Assembly: GCA_964019425.1 (NCBI GenBank)
Contig: OZ025795.1
Location: forward strand, 686,001-750,000
Source of the DNA: Flectonema sp. DT1601
Taxonomy: Eukaryota > Euglenozoa > Diplonemea > Diplonemida > Diplonemidae
DNA length: 64,000 bases
Direction: 5' to 3'
Shown here piece after piece: positions 11,207 through 22,750 of the stretch (its first letter is position 1; every line of letters starts with the position of its first letter). The notes under the pieces were generated by a model. The model was not told where the DNA came from and did not search any database. It worked only from the letters and a program-made list of their open reading frames with translations. The position numbers and the translations under genes are program-made.

Positions 11207-14200
11207 TTATTCAATACTCAATCGCAGTGATGCAACAAAGCTATCAGGAAATACTTGCCACCTGAAAGTTTTTTTTAAATTTTTTTATTGTGTTTATCCG
11301 TTAGAGTTCCTCCTAAGTTTGCTGTGGTTATATTATTAAAGTCACACACAAGACTATACTAAAACACATACTTCTTCCAAACCTGTAGAACGTTGTTGAT
11401 TGGCTGCCGCAACTCATCAGTTATTTGAAGCGTCTCACGAAGAGATATGAAAACACGAGGTAAGATTCCTTCAACGTATTTTCTGTAAAGACGTGCATTG
11501 GGTGCTCTACTAGAACTGTTGTGTAAGATATCAGATACCAGATGAACTCTACAAAGTTTCATCTGCCAAGGTGTTTCTCTTAAAGTTAACGCGTCAGCTA
11601 AGATATCAGAAATCTGTTGTGATGAGATCGAGTTCTCAATACAAAACATCATCGCATTTGAGATGGAATCTCGAGTTCCTTTTAGCTCTCTCAGGATGGT
11701 AAAGAACTCATTCTTTTGCGATTCTTCTAAAGGAGTTGTCCCACTACTCTGTGGAACCTTTAGACTAATATCTGTTTCAATGTCTGACTGAAACTGTGAA
11801 GGAGGAACCCACACTGAACAGTCTCCTAAATACATTTGAAAAGGAGTTGTTCTCCAACTGTTCATTGAGTCTCCTTGTGACAATGAGTACACTCTCCAGA
11901 TGTAATATATTTGTTCTGGAGATGTATAAGGTGGGCGAAGGAATGCAAAAGCTGGATTGCTGGCTTCTCTGGTGCTCAGCGCTTCTTCGAAGTCACCTCC
12001 GTACTTTACTACAGAAGCAGCTGCCAAATCAATTAAATTACGAGTGTGAGTTGCCATTGACGGATCCACTTCAACTGTTTTGAGAATTGGAAATCGACTC
12101 TTAGCATCTTCAAGACTTGTTGTCTCAAAGTCGATGTATGTCGGATATTCAGGGACTCGATATGGTTCTGGTGACATTACGACTGTTAACTTATTTCCGT
12201 CAAGTTCGCGTCCGTCCAACTCAATTACAGCAGCTTCCGCATCCCCATGACTCATAAAAGTGACAACTGAATAGTTTACTGGTGTTGATGATCTCGTCTT
12301 TGAAATAGAGATACCTCCAAGTGGTCCATACTTAACCGATATCGATGCAACTTGTTCAACAGTTGTCCAGTCAGCGAGGTCTTTAATAAATATCGTACAT
12401 GACTCACTTGGAGTATTTCCAATAATTATCGGATCAGATGGAGCGTTCAATGCGAACCATTTCTCATCATCGTCTACGTCGTCATCTTCTGGTGTCGGTG
12501 ATCTCGATCGTGAATGTGATTTCAAATTACTTTCTCCTTCTGATCTCGTTGGATCTTTGTGTGGGGTACCTGGAGCTGAATTAGAAGACGCCGAGAAGTC
12601 ATCAGCAGCAAGCGGATTACCACCTGCAGTAGTAGTAGACCAAGAGGAGGTTCCCTTGCTAGCGTCTGCTGGAAAGTTGTAAGGAATCGATTCTGGGTTT
12701 GAGTCTTTGGCCACCGGAGGGGGAGCCGGGGGGGGAACTCCTGGAATTGCCATCGGAGGATATCCAGGCATTGGTGGGTATGGAAATGGTAGCTGTCCAG
12801 TTCCAGGTGGTGGGTACCCCGGCAAGGGAGGAAATCCGCTGCCAGACGGAGGCATCATCGGATAGCCAGGAAACCCTGCAGGAGGAAACCCTTCAGGAGG
12901 GTATCCAAAAGGAAAAGGATTGGGAAACATTCCAAAACCAGAATGCGGATAATCAGAACCTGGAGGAGGAAAGTAACCAGGTTGGAGCGAAGGCAGGGGA
13001 AGAGGTACAGCTGGAGCAGGTGGCATTCCCACTGGTGGTGGTACTCCAGCAGCGGCAACCACAGTCGGTGCCATTGGAATGACAGATGCGGGCGGTGCCG
13101 AAACTGGTTGTGTAACTGAAGCGTTACTCATCGGAGGTGGCGGAGGAGCAGCTATTGGTAAAGGAACACTTGCTGGAGGTGGAATAGTTGGCATTACTGG
13201 AGGAGGTACTGGAACTGCTGCAGGTGCTATTTCAGGTGTTGCTATTTCTTCAGGAAGTGGTGCAGCACCCAGCAGCCCTCTCTGCTGTGACTTCGAAAAA
13301 GGGGGAGCTTCTGCTTTGTAATTCGAGGAATGAGCGTGACTGTGATTATTATGAGGTGGACGCTGTTCTTGTGGGCGGTGGCCCATCCGATATTTCTCAT
13401 TCTTCTCCTCAAGTTTGATAGCTCTCCCATCAACAATCTTGTCTGATCCTTTCATAAAAGTCGGTCCAATATCATCATCGTCACTACTCTCTGCTGTTCC
13501 ATCAAAGCGACCAATTGCTGCAGCCATTGCTTCCTCAGCTTTTTGTTTCTCAAGATCTTGCTTTTGCTTTTTCTTTTTTGCTGATTTGGCAGCAGTGCCA
13601 GCGGCTCCTCGCTCAAATTTCTTAATGACCGCGTCGTTGGCTTTGGAGGAAGTAAATTTAGCGTTTACTAACATTTCTCTGTTTTTTAATACAATTATTT
13701 AGTGGTCAACAGAACTACTGTTGAAGGAGTGAAGATACCCTGCCCCTTTGTGCTTTAGCAGTTAAGGGAATTTTACATACTTTAAATGCTCTTTTCTTGT
13801 TTCCTCTTCTTTCTGTCTCTGTGTCTCTCGTTCTCTTAGTTCTTTAATGCGATGCTCTTCTTTTCTTTCAGTGGAAGTTTTTCTTGGAGACTTTGTCAGG
13901 TCTTTCCTTCGTTTACGAGGGGACCTGATGGGATTATTTTGATTAACTGAAATAGTTTTGGGAACTGTGACACCAGACATGAGATTGAATTGTGACGTAC
14001 CTGGTGGTTGGTCTTCTCCTGTCGTTTGATCTGCTTCTTCTTCTTTCAGGACTATAATTAATTGTATTGAATTGTTAACTTGTTAAGTTGTTTTAATATG
14101 AACAGTCTACACAAACCTTGATGAAAAGGAACGATGACGTCTTCCTCTCTTTTGAAGAGAACGATCAGAACTTAGTTCCCGACGTCTCCAATCATCATCG

Positions 14201-14268
14201 CGACCTCGAGGTCGTTCTCTTCTATCGATGTAACGCTCTCGATCTCTGTGTCTATCTTCTCTCGCCAT
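11207..14268 (-). CDS. U2SURP: U2 snRNP-associated SURP protein (SR140)
   Basis: A component of the 17S U2 snRNP. Five exons: 14117-14268, 14001-14051, 13781-13924, 11372-13678 and 11207-11261, giving 902 aa. Exons 1-3 add an RS/basic N-terminus (MAREDRHRDRERY..., RSPRKRRKDLTKSPRK) absent from the large uninterrupted frame. Next come a Pro/Gly-rich region, an RRM (around residues 530-610; TIFIKDLADW, YSVVTFMSHGDAE), a SURP module (IDLAAASVVKYG ... NPAFAFL) and a CID domain (LVSDILHNSS), the order of human U2SURP. The final splice changes a premature KKYVF end to KKWQVFPDSFVASL, matching the vertebrate EDWAIYPEPFL. The 13925-14000 intron uses ATCAG as acceptor, since the nearer TTTCAG would break the frame. 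Order, domains and length all fit. Confidence 0.93.
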
Positions 14269-15052
14269 CTTACTAAGGCGACGACGCTATATTGAAAAAA
14301 GAATTTCGTTCAGTTTCACGAGTAGTTCTCAAATCCGATGACTCGAAACTTTCTGAGAGAAGAAATATAATTATTAAAGAGTAGTTTAACTTACTATTTT
14401 CAACTGTTATCACGCATCGTCAGTTATCGACTCCCGCCGGAGTAATAGAAAAGGGAATTTGTTTAGTTTATGAGAAAAAGAAACTTGCGAGAGGAGAAGC
14501 AATAGTGGAAGCAGAAGCCGAGGGCGTTAAAGTCTGGGTTTTTTTTTTTTAAATTTTTTTTTAAATTCATACTTTTTCTTTTTGTTTTCTTGCTTTGAGG
14601 AAGCCTTTTCCTCCCTATAATAATTGTTTTTTTTTTTTTGCTTTTTTTTTTTTTTTTTTTGTTTTGCTCAATAATGTCAAATCTGGCAAAATAGAAATAA
14701 AGAAACTGAAAAAAGGGTGCTGGTGCTGTTACAGAACTGTCCTCCTATTCTTGTTTTATTTTCATTTTTTTTTTTTTTTCCCCTTTAAAAAGATTTTTCA
14801 AAAATAAAATAAAAAGCTGTTTGTGGTCCTAACACAAGACTGACAAAAAATAACTCAAAAAAGCATTAGTTTTGAGCTCTCTGGTATGTCCCGTGGTACC
14901 CAACGTCAGCAATTTCTTGCTTGACTGCTATCGTGGCTCACAAAGCAAAGCTAGTACACAAGTAAAGGGGGAAAAAAGGAGCGACTACATCAAAAGAAGA
15001 AAGTTTTCTTCCTTTTTTTTCAACCAAACAAATTGTTATAATACATAATTTA

Positions 15053-15083
<31 letters not shown>

Positions 15084-15651
15084 GTTTTTTTTTTTATACT
15101 GTGGATGACTTTTCTTCTTTTTTGGAAAATAAATGTCCGGGCTCCTCGGGTTCTTTTGGGTAATATACGCACAGGCAAGGAAAAAAATTGGCTGACTACA
15201 CTACAAAAAGAAAAAATAAATCTTAGTTTTGCGCGCAAGCCATTAAAACAAAAAAACGAACGAAAAGAGAGAACAAATACTTTCGGAAGTATTGTTGTAA
15301 GACAGAGAGGTAGCTGTTTTTTTTAAAATTAATTTTTATCTCCGCATGAGTGTGACTTGTTTAGCTGCAAACTAAAACATTATTATTATCATTATTTTTC
15401 TTTTTTTTTTTTTAAAAAAAAATTTTCCCCCCTCTGTTGTTCTCTTTTGTGACGTGCTTTCCCAGGAGGAAAACCCAAAAAGATGATTTTGAATAAGAAA
15501 AAAGGGAAAATTCGGTTCCTCACTCTATCGTGCTGGAGGAAAGAGGGAGAGGAGATTATTTGAAGTATTCGTAATAAAAATAAATTTAGTAAACCCGAGG
15601 GAGAAGAATATCAAAATCAATCAAACAAAACAACAGCGGCGGTGAATAAAC
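14269..15651. other. Gene-free A/T-homopolymer gap
   Basis: About 1.4 kb upstream of U2SURP and downstream of pyruvate kinase. Long T runs occur near 14540-14570, 14628-14660, 14765-14780, 15058-15083 and 15400-15412. ORFs on either strand here consist of Phe/Lys homopolymer codons. No RNA gene or repeat unit recognised. Confidence 0.5.
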
Positions 15652-17300
15652 TTAAATCTCAATGACTCTCGTTTGGTTAGCAAATCCTGATTGTTTGTTT
15701 TGTTTTTCCATGTCAGTCATGACATCACATTCAGATATTAAAATAGAATAATCATACCAATAGTACTTGTATCAGCGTGAACAAGAATTACCTTGTCTCC
15801 CTTGGAGAGGAATTTATCTGACTTCAGATGCTGTTTTTGTTTTTTTATTCGTTGTGATTAATTCAACAAACAGAAGACACAAATATAAAAACATACCTCA
15901 AGAGCAAAGTTGATTCTCTTCTCTCTCGTGACATCTTCTTCTTCATCATAAAGAATCGTGTAGGTAGAGCGAGTGATGGCAAGCTGACGAGCAGTGCAAG
16001 GAGTTTTTGTAACACAGAGAATTGGACAAGCAGGACGATACTTAGCAATCAACCTTGCAGTCTTACCAGAGTTAGTAAGTACAATGATGCAGCGACAGCT
16101 GAGCTCAAAAGCAGTCTTCACAGAGGAGGCTGCGATAGATTCTTCAATCGAAACATTTGATTGAAGAGATCTAATTGAAGTAAACATTAGAGTTCCTTGA
16201 GTAGCAAGTTGTGCTTCATCACAAATGTTTGCCATGGTCCTGACAGTTACTTCTGGATAGTTCCCCTTAGCAGTCTCACCACTAAGCATAACACAGTCAG
16301 CTCCATCAAGAACTGCATTCGCTACGTCTGAAACTTCAGCTCTGGTTGGTCTCGGGTTGTAGGTCATCGATTCAAGCATTTGAGTTGCGCAGATGACGGG
16401 TTTTCCTGCCAAGTTACACTTCGAAATCATCATTTTCTGAGCTACGAAAACCTTCTCAGCAGGAATCTCAATTCCTAAGTCACCTCTAGCGACCATGATA
16501 CCTTCAGAAGCTTCGAGGATCGCATCAAAGTTTCTGACTCCTTCGTGGTTTTCAATCTTTGAAATGATCATAATATCTTTTCCTTTCTCTCCGAGTGCTT
16601 TACGGACTTCCTGCACCTGTTCAGCAGTTCTGATGAATGAAGCGAAAACCATGTCAACTCCCTGCTCTGCTCCAAAGGCGAGATCACCCTTATCCTTATC
16701 AGTGACAGCAGGTAAATCAACATTCACATTCGGAAGGTTAACACCCTTGTGACTACTAATTGGAGCAGCGTTAACTACTTCTGTTTCTAAGAAGTTCTCT
16801 CCGACGTTAACAACTTTCAGACTGAGCAGACCGTCGTCAATGAAAATAATTTGTCCCTTTTCCATAACCTTCGTAATGTTCTTGTAGTCGACGTAAAAGA
16901 TATCTTTGTTTCCTTTATTGTAGTAGTCACTGTCTGTTGTGATTTTTATTTTATCCCCAACACTAAGTTTTACTTCACCATCAGGAAAGTTTCCAGTTCT
17001 AATTTCAGGACCCTTTGTGTCAAGAGCTATGGCGATATCTGTCCTTCCTAATTCTGATGCCGCCTGTCTTGCATTTGCGATAGTCTTCGTGTGGTATTCG
17101 TGAGTTCCGTGTGAGAAGTTATTCCTCACAACAGTCAGACCAGCTTTGATTAATCCTTTAAGTGACTCAACACTCTGAGTCTTGGGTCCAATTGTACAAA
17201 CAACCTTATTAGCATGATTATATCTACTGTCACATTTAGGGTCAGAGTAAATATCAAGTTTGGTGTTGTGGTGAACCTGACTGTAGACGGAGTTGTCCAT
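15652..17300 (-). CDS. Pyruvate kinase
   Basis: Converts phosphoenolpyruvate and ADP to pyruvate and ATP, the last step of glycolysis. Three exons: 15897-17300, 15758-15830 and 15652-15686, giving 503 aa, the usual length. Signatures include VVCTIGPKT, LDTKGPEIRTG, the active-site stretch IISKIENHEG ... GIMVARGDLGIEIP, ICATQMLESM and GADCVMLSGETAKG. Glu99 in TKGPE is the form typical of K+-dependent enzymes. The two introns (66 and 71 bases) lie in the C-domain; splicing gives FALEHLKSDKFLSKGDKVILV and the end TSTIGFANQTRVIEI, a good match to the family. An oddity is Asn60 in VVRNNFSHG, where Met or Leu is usual just after the catalytic Arg. No targeting peptide; probably cytosolic. Confidence 0.97.
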
Positions 17301-17702
17301 TTTTAGTTTTTTTTTTTAAAGTTTGTTACGCTAAACCTGAGGAGGAGAGATTATATCGACGTGCGATTGAATTATATAAAAATAAGGGAATTTTGGGTTC
17401 ATTTCATTGTTTACCTGTTCTGAAGTAAAATATTTTATCTAAAAAACACGACTGATGATGAAAAAAGTAATAACATGTTTTTAAAAAAAGGAAAGTATTA
17501 ACTTGACCTATTTATTGCTTTTTTTGGTAACTGACAACCATCGGTCTCCGTGAAAGAGAGATTTGGCAGCTTGTATAAAGGCTAAAGAGAGGAGGATGTT
17601 GGATTCGTCAAAACAACGTACTGCAGTCCAACTGTGTATAGGAAACCACGAAATTGAGGAAGTTGGTCACCTTAAAGTCGTATAACGACAAGTTTATATA
17701 TT
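17301..17702. other. Intergenic, nothing recognised
   Basis: Spacer between the SDR stop and the pyruvate kinase start. A CTCCTCAG about 35 bases before the pyruvate kinase ATG is a candidate acceptor. No gene seen. Confidence 0.4.
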
Positions 17703-18640
17703 CTAGTCTTCTGTCACAGTGCATGCCATCACACCTCCATCGACGAATAAATCTGTACCAGTACAGTACGAACTGTAGTTATTGGTATTAAATGTTATTA
17801 AGAAAGTATTTAATTGAGATAATCAAAAAAAACAAACCTTTCGCTACACGATAAAAAGACTGCAGCATTGGCAACCTCTCTGACGCTACCAACTCGTTTG
17901 AGCATCACATCTCTGGTTTTCATGCGTTCCCATTCTTCGTATGTCCATCCGAGAGATGCTCTCTCAACTTTTAGGATCGGTGTTTCAATAGTACCTGCGC
18001 ACAGAGAGTTCACACGAATGTTGTATTTCGCTAAATCATAAGCAGCACTACGTGCCATTTGAGTAATAGCTCCCTTAATCGTGCTGTAGGTCGTACAATT
18101 CGGTTGACCTTTATAAGAAGAAATCGATCCAATAAAAACAACACTACCGCCACCATTTTCTTTCAGTTGAGGAATGGCATGTTTTGTTAGCATTGCATGA
18201 CCTTTGATATTCACACGACAGGTCTCATCCCACTGTTCTTCAGTTGAGTCTTCAATATTTGAGAAAACGAATTTGCAAGCGTTATTGACGAGGGTATCAC
18301 AAGGACCAAACTTAGACTTCACTTCATTCATAAAATTAATACAATTTACTTCCTTTGATATGTCACCATTATAGGCCAGTACACAGTCGTTAACATCTTT
18401 GTCGAGGTTTTTTATACTTCCAATCAGATCTAACGTTTCATTGTGGCAGTCGGGTGACATCATTGCAACCTTTCCTCCTTCTTCAATAAACTTAACTGCG
18501 ATGGCTTGACCGAATCCTCTGCTTGCTCCACTTATGACACAGACTTTATCTTTTAATCTTGGTTCTAAAGACATCTTTTGTACAACATCCAAACACGGAG
18601 GTGTGAATACTCTCCTTACTTGTCGCAGTGAGCGAATCAT
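17703..18640 (-). CDS. Short-chain dehydrogenase/reductase
   Basis: Two exons, 17838-18640 and 17703-17772, split by a 65-base intron (GTTTGT...CTACAG), giving 290 aa. Classical SDR motifs are intact: cofactor loop SGASRGFG (37-44), LVNNAC (NN at 119-120, Cys in place of the usual Gly of NNAG), Ser174 in GSISS, Tyr185 and Lys189 in YSTIK. The spliced end CSESSYCTGTDLFVDGGVM is the expected SDR C-terminal strand. The first 22 residues (MIRSLRQVRRVFTPPC...) are Arg-rich with no acidic residue before the Asp of LDVV, so a mitochondrial presequence is possible; Met23 would be the alternative start. Substrate cannot be read from sequence. Confidence 0.92.
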
Positions 18641-18897
18641 ATTGTCTGACTCCTTTGAATAAAAATTTAATGTTTTTTTTGTTATTGTATTGGTGTGGAA
18701 TGGAAGACAAAAAGTATTCGGTGCATCTCTTCAGTAATTCCAGGGGAGAAGTATATCAGGTAATTGAATTACTTGCATGGGGTGCTTGGCGCTGCAAAAA
18801 TCAGAAAAAGGAAGAATCTCATTCATTGGTTCACAGATCAGAGTGCAATAATAATTAGAATGCACTGCTCGCTTATGACAAAGCGTTTTTCCTATTA

Positions 18898-19455
18898 TTA
18901 TTTGCTTCGCTCTTTGTTAAAGAGAGCGAGACCGTTGCGATAATCAGAAATCTGTAGTCCAGAAGGTGTTTCAAAACCGATAACTCCGATAGTTTTACGA
19001 AGATCTTTAACATGGTTATCCCAATTACAGTCATCAAAGAATAACATGTCTTTAAAATCAATTCCAGACTCCTCTTTTAGATATTTGAAATGAGTTGTTT
19101 TACGACTTGTTAATTTACCAGTTCTCCCAATCTGCATATAATCAAAACAACTGAGAGCGTTAACACCTGGAGCTACCTCCAACAGTCGAAGGCATTCCAT
19201 TGAATATCTCGGTTCTAAACTACTGCTTGCTGCAGCTATTTTGATATCTCCTCCTCTCAGCTCATTCAAAGCTACAAATGCTCCTGGGTGTAGCTTTACA
19301 GTATATTGGTTGTCAGCTGCTCCTATTATTCCTTCGTTTCCACATGGAAGTTTACCCTTAATGGCTTTACTTGGCATTCCATTTAAAATATATACTTCAG
19401 GATCCCATAAGCAGGAGTCAAGGTCGAATACTATCATCTTAGGGAGTACGGACAT
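18898..19455 (-). CDS. MDP1: Magnesium-dependent phosphatase-1 (HAD family)
   Basis: A 185-aa single-exon protein close in size to human MDP1 (176 aa). LPKMIVFDLDSCLWDPE contains the nucleophile Asp11 and Asp13 and the tryptophan typical of MDP-1. IAAASSSLEPR supplies the Ser/Thr loop, KTTHFKYLKEESGIDF the lysine-containing segment and DMLFFDDCNWDN the two metal-binding aspartates. One small change is FDLDS where FDLDYT is common. The family dephosphorylates sugars such as fructosamine phosphates and protein tyrosines in vitro. The gene sits 170 bases downstream of the 1040-aa gene; CCAACAG precedes the ATG by about 20 bases. Confidence 0.93.
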   Translation of the reverse strand: MSVLPKMIVFDLDSCLWDPEVYILNGMPSKAIKGKLPCGNEGIIGAADNQYTVKLHPGAFVALNELRGGDIKIAAASSSLEPRYSMECLRLLEVAPGVNALSCFDYMQIGRTGKLTSRKTTHFKYLKEESGIDFKDMLFFDDCNWDNHVKDLRKTIGVIGFETPSGLQISDYRNGLALFNKERSK

Positions 19456-19627
19456 CTTTAATTTATATATTCTGTTGGGAGTGAGTTGTAATTTGTAAAG
19501 CTTGTCATTTCTTTTTTCTTATTTCAGGCATTCTGATCTCATGTTGATTGTTAAATCGATGAGATTTCTAAAAGTGTAAAGTAACCGCTGCTATCGAAAA
19601 CGATAGTTAAGAATATGAAAGAAGACA

Positions 19628-22600
19628 TCAGATTGAATAGTCTTCAGAATAGTCAGCTGAGTTCACATCCTCATCAGATGGTGACTGTTGATGTTCTCCT
19701 CCTTTCACAATATCCTCATCAGATGGTGACTGTTGATGTTCTCCTCCTTTCACAATATCCTCATCAGATGGTGACTGTTGATGTTCTTCTCCTTTCACAA
19801 TATCCTCATCAGATGGTGACTGTTGATGTTCTTCTCCTTTCACAATATCCTCATCAGATGGTGACTGTTGATGTTCTCCTCCTTTCACAATATCCTCATC
19901 AGATGGTGACTGTTGATGTTCTCCTCCTTTCACAATATCCTCATCAGATGGTGACTGTTGATGTTCTTCAGCTTTCTGACTTCCTGTTGAGTAATCGGAT
20001 TGGTCGTCAGAAAATATTTCTTCAGACTTCTGACTTTCAGAAGCTGATGTTTGGGAACAGTTACCATCATCACCACCACCACAATCACCACCGTCACCAT
20101 CACCACCAACATCATCACCACCACTATTATTAGTACCTTTGGGATGCGATGCCTCACTAGTGAGCTCACCGATCAGTAGATCAGTTGTGTTATTATTGTT
20201 GGAGACTTCCTTATCAGGTGATGATATTTCATAGTCTTCATATTCAAGTTTAAGATTAGCTTTGATTAGATTCGTATCATCATTCTCATTACTGACTTCA
20301 CTTCTCTTACTGTTGTTGTTATTATTAAGTTGTTCAGAGTAACAACTGTTATCAGATGATGATGTCACTGAATTACGATCATTACTTTCAGAAGGTTGTG
20401 AAGGATCAATTGAAGAGAGAAGTAGTAATCCATTGAAGTCTGCTTCAATCCCTTCCTGTTTTAGGATCTTAATCAGCATTCTGGTTGTGTTTGGAATGGA
20501 ATCCGTGTTTGAACTTTCATCAGCTTCTGAAGCTGGAGTTTTGGGAGGTTTGCTGCTGTCGAGTGCTGAGATCTCACTTGAACATTCATCTTGTTCTTGT
20601 TCTTGTACTTCAGTATTTAAGTATTTTAATCTTAATGATGAGAACTTGACGCCTTCTTCTTTTTGAGTACTCCGTCGCTCATCCCGTTCGTGGTTCTCGA
20701 ATGTTTTTCGTTCTTTATCAAGAGTCTGTTTCCGCCTTGTTTCGAATATTAGCTTTTGTGTTGCAGCTCTCTGCTTCTTTTGTTCTCGTTGAAGTTTTTT
20801 CATCTGCCTTGCTCGTGATCGTCGCTGTTCAGCTGCTCGGTGTCGTGACCAAGCGTCTGAGTTTTCTGTTGACATTTCTTTTAATATTTTGTTACGGAGA
20901 GTTGCTTCAATTCGAAATATACCTTCACGTTCTACCTTCTCTAATCTGTTATTGTGATGTAGCTGACTTGTTAATAAGTTTCGGATATTTCTACTCGACT
21001 TCTCAGTGATTGAATCCTTTGTGATGACACAAAGGTCAGCGAAGGCTTGTCGCTGTCGACTCTTTTGTCTGACAATCAAACGATCAGAAATTTCTCGGTT
21101 GTCGATAGCTCGCCGTTTTGAACTTTCCATTGATATAATGACTTCTATAGCCTGTTGTTGTTCTGCTGCAGTAATCTTCACAATTCCACTCTTTTCCTCT
21201 TTTGTAATTGTACATCGTTGTCTGTGTTCAGATACAGCGAGAGATTGAACAGCAGACTCGTTGCTGAGACTGATGAGGTTTTTATTTTGTTCAAATGTCG
21301 CTCGAGTTCGGAGTTGTTTTAACTTCCGTTGATGAATTGAGTGACGTGTTCTCATTGATGTTTCAACTAACCACAATCTAAATAATGTTCTACTTTGCAA
21401 TCTATGAAGACCTGCACTCTGCTCAGAACACTCCTGGACGACTATTTGACGACAATCAATTTCATGTCTTTCTAAGGCTACGAAAGATGCTCTGCTTGCG
21501 AGTATCTTCCGAGCTCTTGCTTTTGCATACTTTGTTGTTGTCACAATCTCAATGCTGTGCTCATCTCTTGATATAAGAAACGTAATAATATGTCTGGCCA
21601 TAGTCTCTTGAACATCAAGCTTTCTCCTGTTACGATCTTCTTTGTTGACGAGGTGTTGGATGTTTATTTTATATTGTTCTTCATCACATGATTTTCGATA
21701 TTCCGTAATAGATAAATGAGTCCTGGGTTTAGGAGGACTCGGTGTCATTTCACAAAGTTGAGATGACGACGGGAGTTTTCTCTTTAGTTGAACAGAACGA
21801 GCAAGTTGCTCGCCGCGTTTTTGATCGTAGGCCCTGCGTACCTCTGATTGCCTTATTGTTGAGATAGCTCTGTTGTAGGTTCTTAATAAAGCCACGCGTT
21901 CAATTCGTTCTGTGTCGTGGTATTGCTGCCGACTGGCGCCTTCGTTTCTGTAGAAGTTAACGGCGGCTTTTGAGTGTCGTCTCTTCTGTTGCTGCACAAC
22001 AGTCTTCGCATAATTAATATGATAAAGAAGTACTTTACTCCAATTATTTTGGAGTCCACAATACTCAATGGCTTGTCTTTTTAGTAAATCACTTCGATCA
22101 TTACATTCTTCATCAACAAAACGAATTCTCTCTTTTTCTTTACGAACGTCAAGGAGACGAATCTCATTCTCAACGTATTCGATTGCTTTCGTAACGTCTC
22201 GATGATGTTTTTGTTTGTATCTTCTCCACACTCTTTGCATTCGTTTGAATTCTTTTGCTTCATCCCAGAGAAGGTTTAGTCGTTTGGTGGTTTCAAATTC
22301 ACAACTTTGCTGGAGAAGGACTGCAGAGATTGGTTTCTCAACTGGGTAGTCATCAGAGCGAAATTGAGTACCCTCGTCAAGGAGTTGTTTGGTTGCAGCA
22401 ATTTTCATATCTGCGGAAATCTTCCGTCGCATTGGATGCGCTGTGGCTGGTGGAAACGGAAGCCTTGGTCTCGGATATATTGTATTCTTTACTTTCGGTG
22501 AGGTAATTATTTCTGGTAGATTATTAAAATCTAATCCTCTCCTCGGCCAGGTCTTCTTTAGTTTTCTCGATCTCTTCCTACTCTGAACTCTCTCTGCTGT

Positions 22601-22750
22601 TGAGGGAGGACTTGGAATAGGAGTAGATCCAATTAGGTGCATTTTAGAGGGATATCTCGGACGGTTTACTGGAGGCTGGGGACCTCCTATTATTTTACTT
22701 ACATCGAACTCTGTCGTGTCTTCTTGCGGACAGTCATCAACACACGGCAT
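19628..22750 (-). CDS. Large charged coiled-coil protein with acidic repeat tail
   Basis: A 1040-aa single-exon protein I cannot assign. Residues about 1-150 are proline-rich and basic. About 150-700 is dense Arg/Lys/Glu/Gln helix (RRKQTLDKERKTFENHERDERR type), probably coiled coil. From about 720 the tail is acidic and Ser/Asn rich, with a Gly/Asp run (DDVGGDGDGGDCGGG) and then seven near-identical 15-aa repeats (EHQQSPSDEDIVKGG) before the end. Each repeat has an SPSDED core, a plausible casein-kinase-type site by composition. A TTCTTTCAG lies 9 bases before the ATG. The highly charged architecture suits a cytoskeletal or flagellar scaffold, but that is inference. Confidence 0.8.
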   Translation of the reverse strand: MPCVDDCPQEDTTEFDVSKIIGGPQPPVNRPRYPSKMHLIGSTPIPSPPSTAERVQSRKRSRKLKKTWPRRGLDFNNLPEIITSPKVKNTIYPRPRLPFPPATAHPMRRKISADMKIAATKQLLDEGTQFRSDDYPVEKPISAVLLQQSCEFETTKRLNLLWDEAKEFKRMQRVWRRYKQKHHRDVTKAIEYVENEIRLLDVRKEKERIRFVDEECNDRSDLLKRQAIEYCGLQNNWSKVLLYHINYAKTVVQQQKRRHSKAAVNFYRNEGASRQQYHDTERIERVALLRTYNRAISTIRQSEVRRAYDQKRGEQLARSVQLKRKLPSSSQLCEMTPSPPKPRTHLSITEYRKSCDEEQYKINIQHLVNKEDRNRRKLDVQETMARHIITFLISRDEHSIEIVTTTKYAKARARKILASRASFVALERHEIDCRQIVVQECSEQSAGLHRLQSRTLFRLWLVETSMRTRHSIHQRKLKQLRTRATFEQNKNLISLSNESAVQSLAVSEHRQRCTITKEEKSGIVKITAAEQQQAIEVIISMESSKRRAIDNREISDRLIVRQKSRQRQAFADLCVITKDSITEKSSRNIRNLLTSQLHHNNRLEKVEREGIFRIEATLRNKILKEMSTENSDAWSRHRAAEQRRSRARQMKKLQREQKKQRAATQKLIFETRRKQTLDKERKTFENHERDERRSTQKEEGVKFSSLRLKYLNTEVQEQEQDECSSEISALDSSKPPKTPASEADESSNTDSIPNTTRMLIKILKQEGIEADFNGLLLLSSIDPSQPSESNDRNSVTSSSDNSCYSEQLNNNNNSKRSEVSNENDDTNLIKANLKLEYEDYEISSPDKEVSNNNNTTDLLIGELTSEASHPKGTNNSGGDDVGGDGDGGDCGGGDDGNCSQTSASESQKSEEIFSDDQSDYSTGSQKAEEHQQSPSDEDIVKGGEHQQSPSDEDIVKGGEHQQSPSDEDIVKGEEHQQSPSDEDIVKGEEHQQSPSDEDIVKGGEHQQSPSDEDIVKGGEHQQSPSDEDVNSADYSEDYSI
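19669..19970 (-). repeat. 45-bp in-frame coding minisatellite, seven copies
   Basis: Seven copies of a 45-base unit start every 45 bases from 19669 to 19939 (+ strand core CCTCATCAGATGGTGACTG). Being 45 bases, it keeps frame and encodes the 15-aa repeat in the tail of the 1040-aa protein. Copies differ only by a C/T switch in the GGTGAACATC-side codon (Gly versus Glu), showing recent expansion or homogenisation. The shadow + strand ORF at 19615-20133 is a by-product. Confidence 0.97.

Noticed and set aside
19615-20133. + strand 172-codon ORF with HPHQMVTVDVLLLSQY repeats and a His run
   Set aside because: It is the exact antisense of the 45-bp coding repeats and Gly/Asp-rich tail of the 1040-aa gene, which is the better frame and fits the array direction.
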